From CAYGTO01 sp964352815 (GTDB lineage Bacteria; Pseudomonadota; Alphaproteobacteria; Rickettsiales; UBA3002): a DNA stretch of 61,746 nucleotides. Numbering within the stretch: position 1 is the stretch's first letter; each line of letters begins with the position of its first letter. The stretch is taken from the NCBI GenBank assembly GCA_964352815.1, contig CAYGTO010000011.1, positions 1-61,746 on the forward strand, read 5' to 3'. This document shows positions 58,919 through 61,746 of this stretch, in pieces. Below the pieces are notes generated by a model, which had not been told where the DNA came from, searched no databases, and saw only the letters and a list, made by a program, of their open reading frames with translations. A program made the translations under genes and the position numbers.

Positions 58919-60322
58919 ATGTCAGTGTATCAAAACCATAGCAAAAGCGGCGATATCAACGCCATCGAATGCGCCCGTGTGGCAGGCAAGCAAATCACCT
59001 TTGTGCATCTGTCGCGGAATGCGGATCGCGAGAAGGTCCAGCAGACGCTGGAATCGCCGCCATTGAGCCAAACCATTCGCGCCTCTCATGATGATGAAGA
59101 TGGCAATGTGCTCTTTGTCTGCGAGGGGAATCTCTCGACAGAGCAGTTGGTTAGTCGCCTGCGCGAGCAGGGCGAGACGCTTGAGCCGCCGATTCCGGAG
59201 CCGAAGAAGTTCGACCCGTGGTTCTGGCGCGGTACGACCAGTATTATCGGTCAAGGATTGCAGCTCACTGCAGGCGCATTTAGCAAAGACAAAGCAGATA
59301 GCGCAGCACTCATCGGCTTTGCCACGCTGAATATGACGGCGAATGCGTCGAACATTATTTTTGGCGCGCAGGAGAAATATGATGATCACCAGTTGCGTTT
59401 GGTGCGACAGCAAGTCAACAACACATTATTTCCAAGGTTGGGTGGCTCCACAGAGCTGCCGAATGTTGCGAATGATCCGATGGCAGGGCGGCAGGAAGAG
59501 CCGAAAAGCTTTGGTCAACGCTGTTACGCGTTTGGGCAGAAATATTCGACCTCGATTGGCGAGATTTCGCTACGCACCATTGGCGCGACGCAGCTTTCCT
59601 TTCCGTACAAGAACTATAAAGCAGCATATAGCATACTCCGTCAAACGGGATCACTAGGCGAAATGCTCGAAGTCGCAAAGAACACAAACCCGATCACCTA
59701 CCGTGCCGGTTTGATGACCTTAGCCGGAAAATTTATTTCAATGCTAGCGAGTGAGCCGGACCCCTATAATCCCAAACCACCCTCAACACTGGATCAGTTC
59801 CGCCAGAAGGTGGCGTTTCCGCTCAGTTCAGTGGTGGAAATGGCTGGCGCGGGCTATATGAGCTTCGACCGGTTTGCAAACCAGAAAATTACGCTGAGAG
59901 GCCGCGAAATGGCTGATGTTTTTGGCGGGGTGGGGAACACCGTCTTTGTTGGGGGCTATATGATTCGCCTAGCTGCACCATACGGGACGCGCGAGGTGGA
60001 TATGCCGAAGCTCTATGCCCATGCGAGCAATGCGCTGGCTCTCTTGCCCGCGGAAGAGCGCCCTCAAGCCTTGATGGATGTCGCGGTTCAGCTCAAGCAG
60101 CACTTTAAAGATAAACCGATCACACTGGCATATATTTATGCGGGTATCGCGGAAGACCTCCATAAGTATCACAAAACAGCGCCGCTCAGCGAGCCAGAGC
60201 CGCTGCTGGCTTCTGCACGCGACGCAGGCCCTACGCTGCCCACACGCACCCAGATCGCCGCGCCCGTGCATCTTGACACAGTGCAGCCAGACCTAAGCAA
60301 GCAGCTTTCCAGCGCGGGGTAA
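58919..60322 (+). CDS. Uncharacterised 467-residue protein
   Basis: I do not recognise it. The N-terminal 75 residues hold alternating strand and charged segments (ITFVHLSRNADREKVQQTLE). The middle has moderately hydrophobic helices (LIGFATLNMTANASNIIFGAQ, MTLAGKFISML, VGNTVFVGGYMIRLAA) that could associate with membrane. The C-terminal 50 residues are polar and Pro-rich. The ATG at 58919 was chosen over one 45 bases earlier, whose codons look non-coding. It is the last gene before 23S rRNA. Confidence 0.7.
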   Translation: MSVYQNHSKSGDINAIECARVAGKQITFVHLSRNADREKVQQTLESPPLSQTIRASHDDEDGNVLFVCEGNLSTEQLVSRLREQGETLEPPIPEPKKFDPWFWRGTTSIIGQGLQLTAGAFSKDKADSAALIGFATLNMTANASNIIFGAQEKYDDHQLRLVRQQVNNTLFPRLGGSTELPNVANDPMAGRQEEPKSFGQRCYAFGQKYSTSIGEISLRTIGATQLSFPYKNYKAAYSILRQTGSLGEMLEVAKNTNPITYRAGLMTLAGKFISMLASEPDPYNPKPPSTLDQFRQKVAFPLSSVVEMAGAGYMSFDRFANQKITLRGREMADVFGGVGNTVFVGGYMIRLAAPYGTREVDMPKLYAHASNALALLPAEERPQALMDVAVQLKQHFKDKPITLAYIYAGIAEDLHKYHKTAPLSEPEPLLASARDAGPTLPTRTQIAAPVHLDTVQPDLSKQLSSAG

Positions 60323-60498
60323 TCCCATAATACTAGTAAAATAAAAAGCGAAGCTAGCACGCTTAGCTCTTCAGTCGATAAAGCCGTCAGGTTCATGGTG
60401 AGCGTAGATACGCGAACGAAAAAAAACGCAAAAATCAACAAACCCATCCACATTTTCCGCCCACGAAATAAAAACCCAAGAAAAATGCAAAAAGGCCG

Positions 60499-60527
60499 TT
60501 GACAGGGGGGATTCCCAGGTCTATACC
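60499..60527 (+). promoter_or_regulatory. Promoter of the 23S rRNA gene
   Basis: TTGACA (60499-60504), exactly 17 bp, TATACC (60522-60527). A G-rich spacer and GCC-rich start region are compatible with an rRNA promoter. It indicates that 23S rRNA is transcribed separately from 16S. Confidence 0.7.
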
Positions 60528-60533
60528 TCGCCA

Positions 60534-60937
60534 TCCGTTCTGTGGAAAAACGTCCGCAAAATGATGTGTGTTGTGAACTTAACCATTAAGATAACAACAC
60601 TGACGATTGATAAGTGAATATATTTTCTGACATCTCGCATTGTTTATGCGTGTATGCTGAATGTAAGTTCCGAGCATGCTTCTTTGAAGCGCAATGATTC
60701 GGGAACGCTTATGTGACGCAAGCGCAAACAAACAATGCAAAGATGCTGATGTATGTTGTTGATTGCGATCATCAAGACACATGACTTCCATACGATTTGG
60801 GCGGCTTCGGCCACAGACCAAAGACGGCGCTGAAAATGCGTTTAACGGATAGATCATGGTTCATTTGAACATTTTGTCCTGCATGTGAGCAAAGACAACC
60901 ATCTCAAGTAGTCGTAATTTTACTCATTTTTAAGTCC
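60534..60937 (+). other. Leader of 23S rRNA (no tRNA, no 16S)
   Basis: About 400 bases between the promoter and the mature 23S start. No tRNA-Ile or tRNA-Ala and no 16S 3' end are seen. The content (for example CATCTCAAGTAGTCG near the end) resembles the last part of alphaproteobacterial 16S-23S spacers and should contain the processing stem. ORFs in it are not gene-like. The 175 bp before it, from 60323, hold nothing I can name. Confidence 0.5.

Positions 60938-61746
<809 letters not shown>

Noticed and set aside
60579..60857. 92-codon open frame in the 23S leader
   Set aside because: It lies antisense in the leader between rRNA promoter and mature 23S, with no coding character and no ribosome site.

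Overview
The window is about 62 kb of chromosome from an alphaproteobacterium of roughly 50% GC. Evidence: an S10-spc-alpha ribosomal operon in alphaproteobacterial order (adk after secY, no rpsD or rpmJ), an ATP12-type F1-ATPase assembly factor, ClpS-ClpA, bactofilin, TadE/TadG proteins, two CtrA-like TTAA-N7-TTAA sites, and many dispersed GTCATNCC...GGNATGAC palindromes. The 23S rRNA gene at the right edge has its own promoter and no 16S gene in front of it, an arrangement known from Rickettsiales. Flagellar stator genes, the glyoxylate shunt and arginine catabolism argue against a strongly reduced obligate parasite. I cannot name a genus.

Layout. 1-14270: end of tuf, then rpsJ to rplO, secY, adk, and (after an internal promoter) rpsM-rpsK-rpoA-rplQ, closed by a strong terminator. 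14282-23006: crcB, a pseudouridine synthase, an N-terminally short ATP12 gene, propionyl/acetyl-CoA carboxylase subunits flanking isocitrate lyase, acylphosphatase and lipB. 23146-33431: two tRNA-Leu genes, an alpha/beta hydrolase, mgtE, bactofilin with an M23 peptidase, rsmB, guaB, a broken GIY-YIG gene inside a nest of palindromes, rlmE and a Ppx/GppA phosphatase. 33624-37305: a split pentapeptide-repeat gene, folE, maf and a QueD-like gene. 37306-40583: an accessory island. 40788-47725: arginine succinyltransferase (AST) pathway genes astC, astA, astD, astB, with an M20 hydrolase where astE would be expected. 47838-60322: TadE/TadE/TadG, motAB, a secreted trypsin-like protease, clpA/clpS, a SLOG-type protein, a dicarboxylate symporter and an unknown 467-residue protein. 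60499 to the end: promoter, leader and 5' part of 23S rRNA.

The most interesting parts are these. (1) The 37.3-39.9 kb island is a MuF polymorphic-toxin locus without a prophage: a phage minor-head (MuF) domain fused to a small RNase-like C-terminal domain, a 4-bp-overlapping candidate immunity gene, three tandem paralogous genes of 52-54 codons, a second candidate immunity gene, and a duplicated MuF segment lacking its toxin that ends exactly at the queD-like stop codon. (2) Palindromic repeats have entered protein-coding genes in frame: about 51 residues in lipB and about 41 in the ATP12 gene, like the palindromic elements of Rickettsia. (3) Related palindromes occur as inverted doublets (REPIN-like) around a frameshifted GIY-YIG nuclease gene. 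(4) Three genes are split by indels, two of them at simple repeats (G5 in the pentapeptide gene, a GC-dinucleotide run in the M20 hydrolase). These could be real variation or assembly errors.

All functional calls are from reading the translated sequence. No database search was possible.
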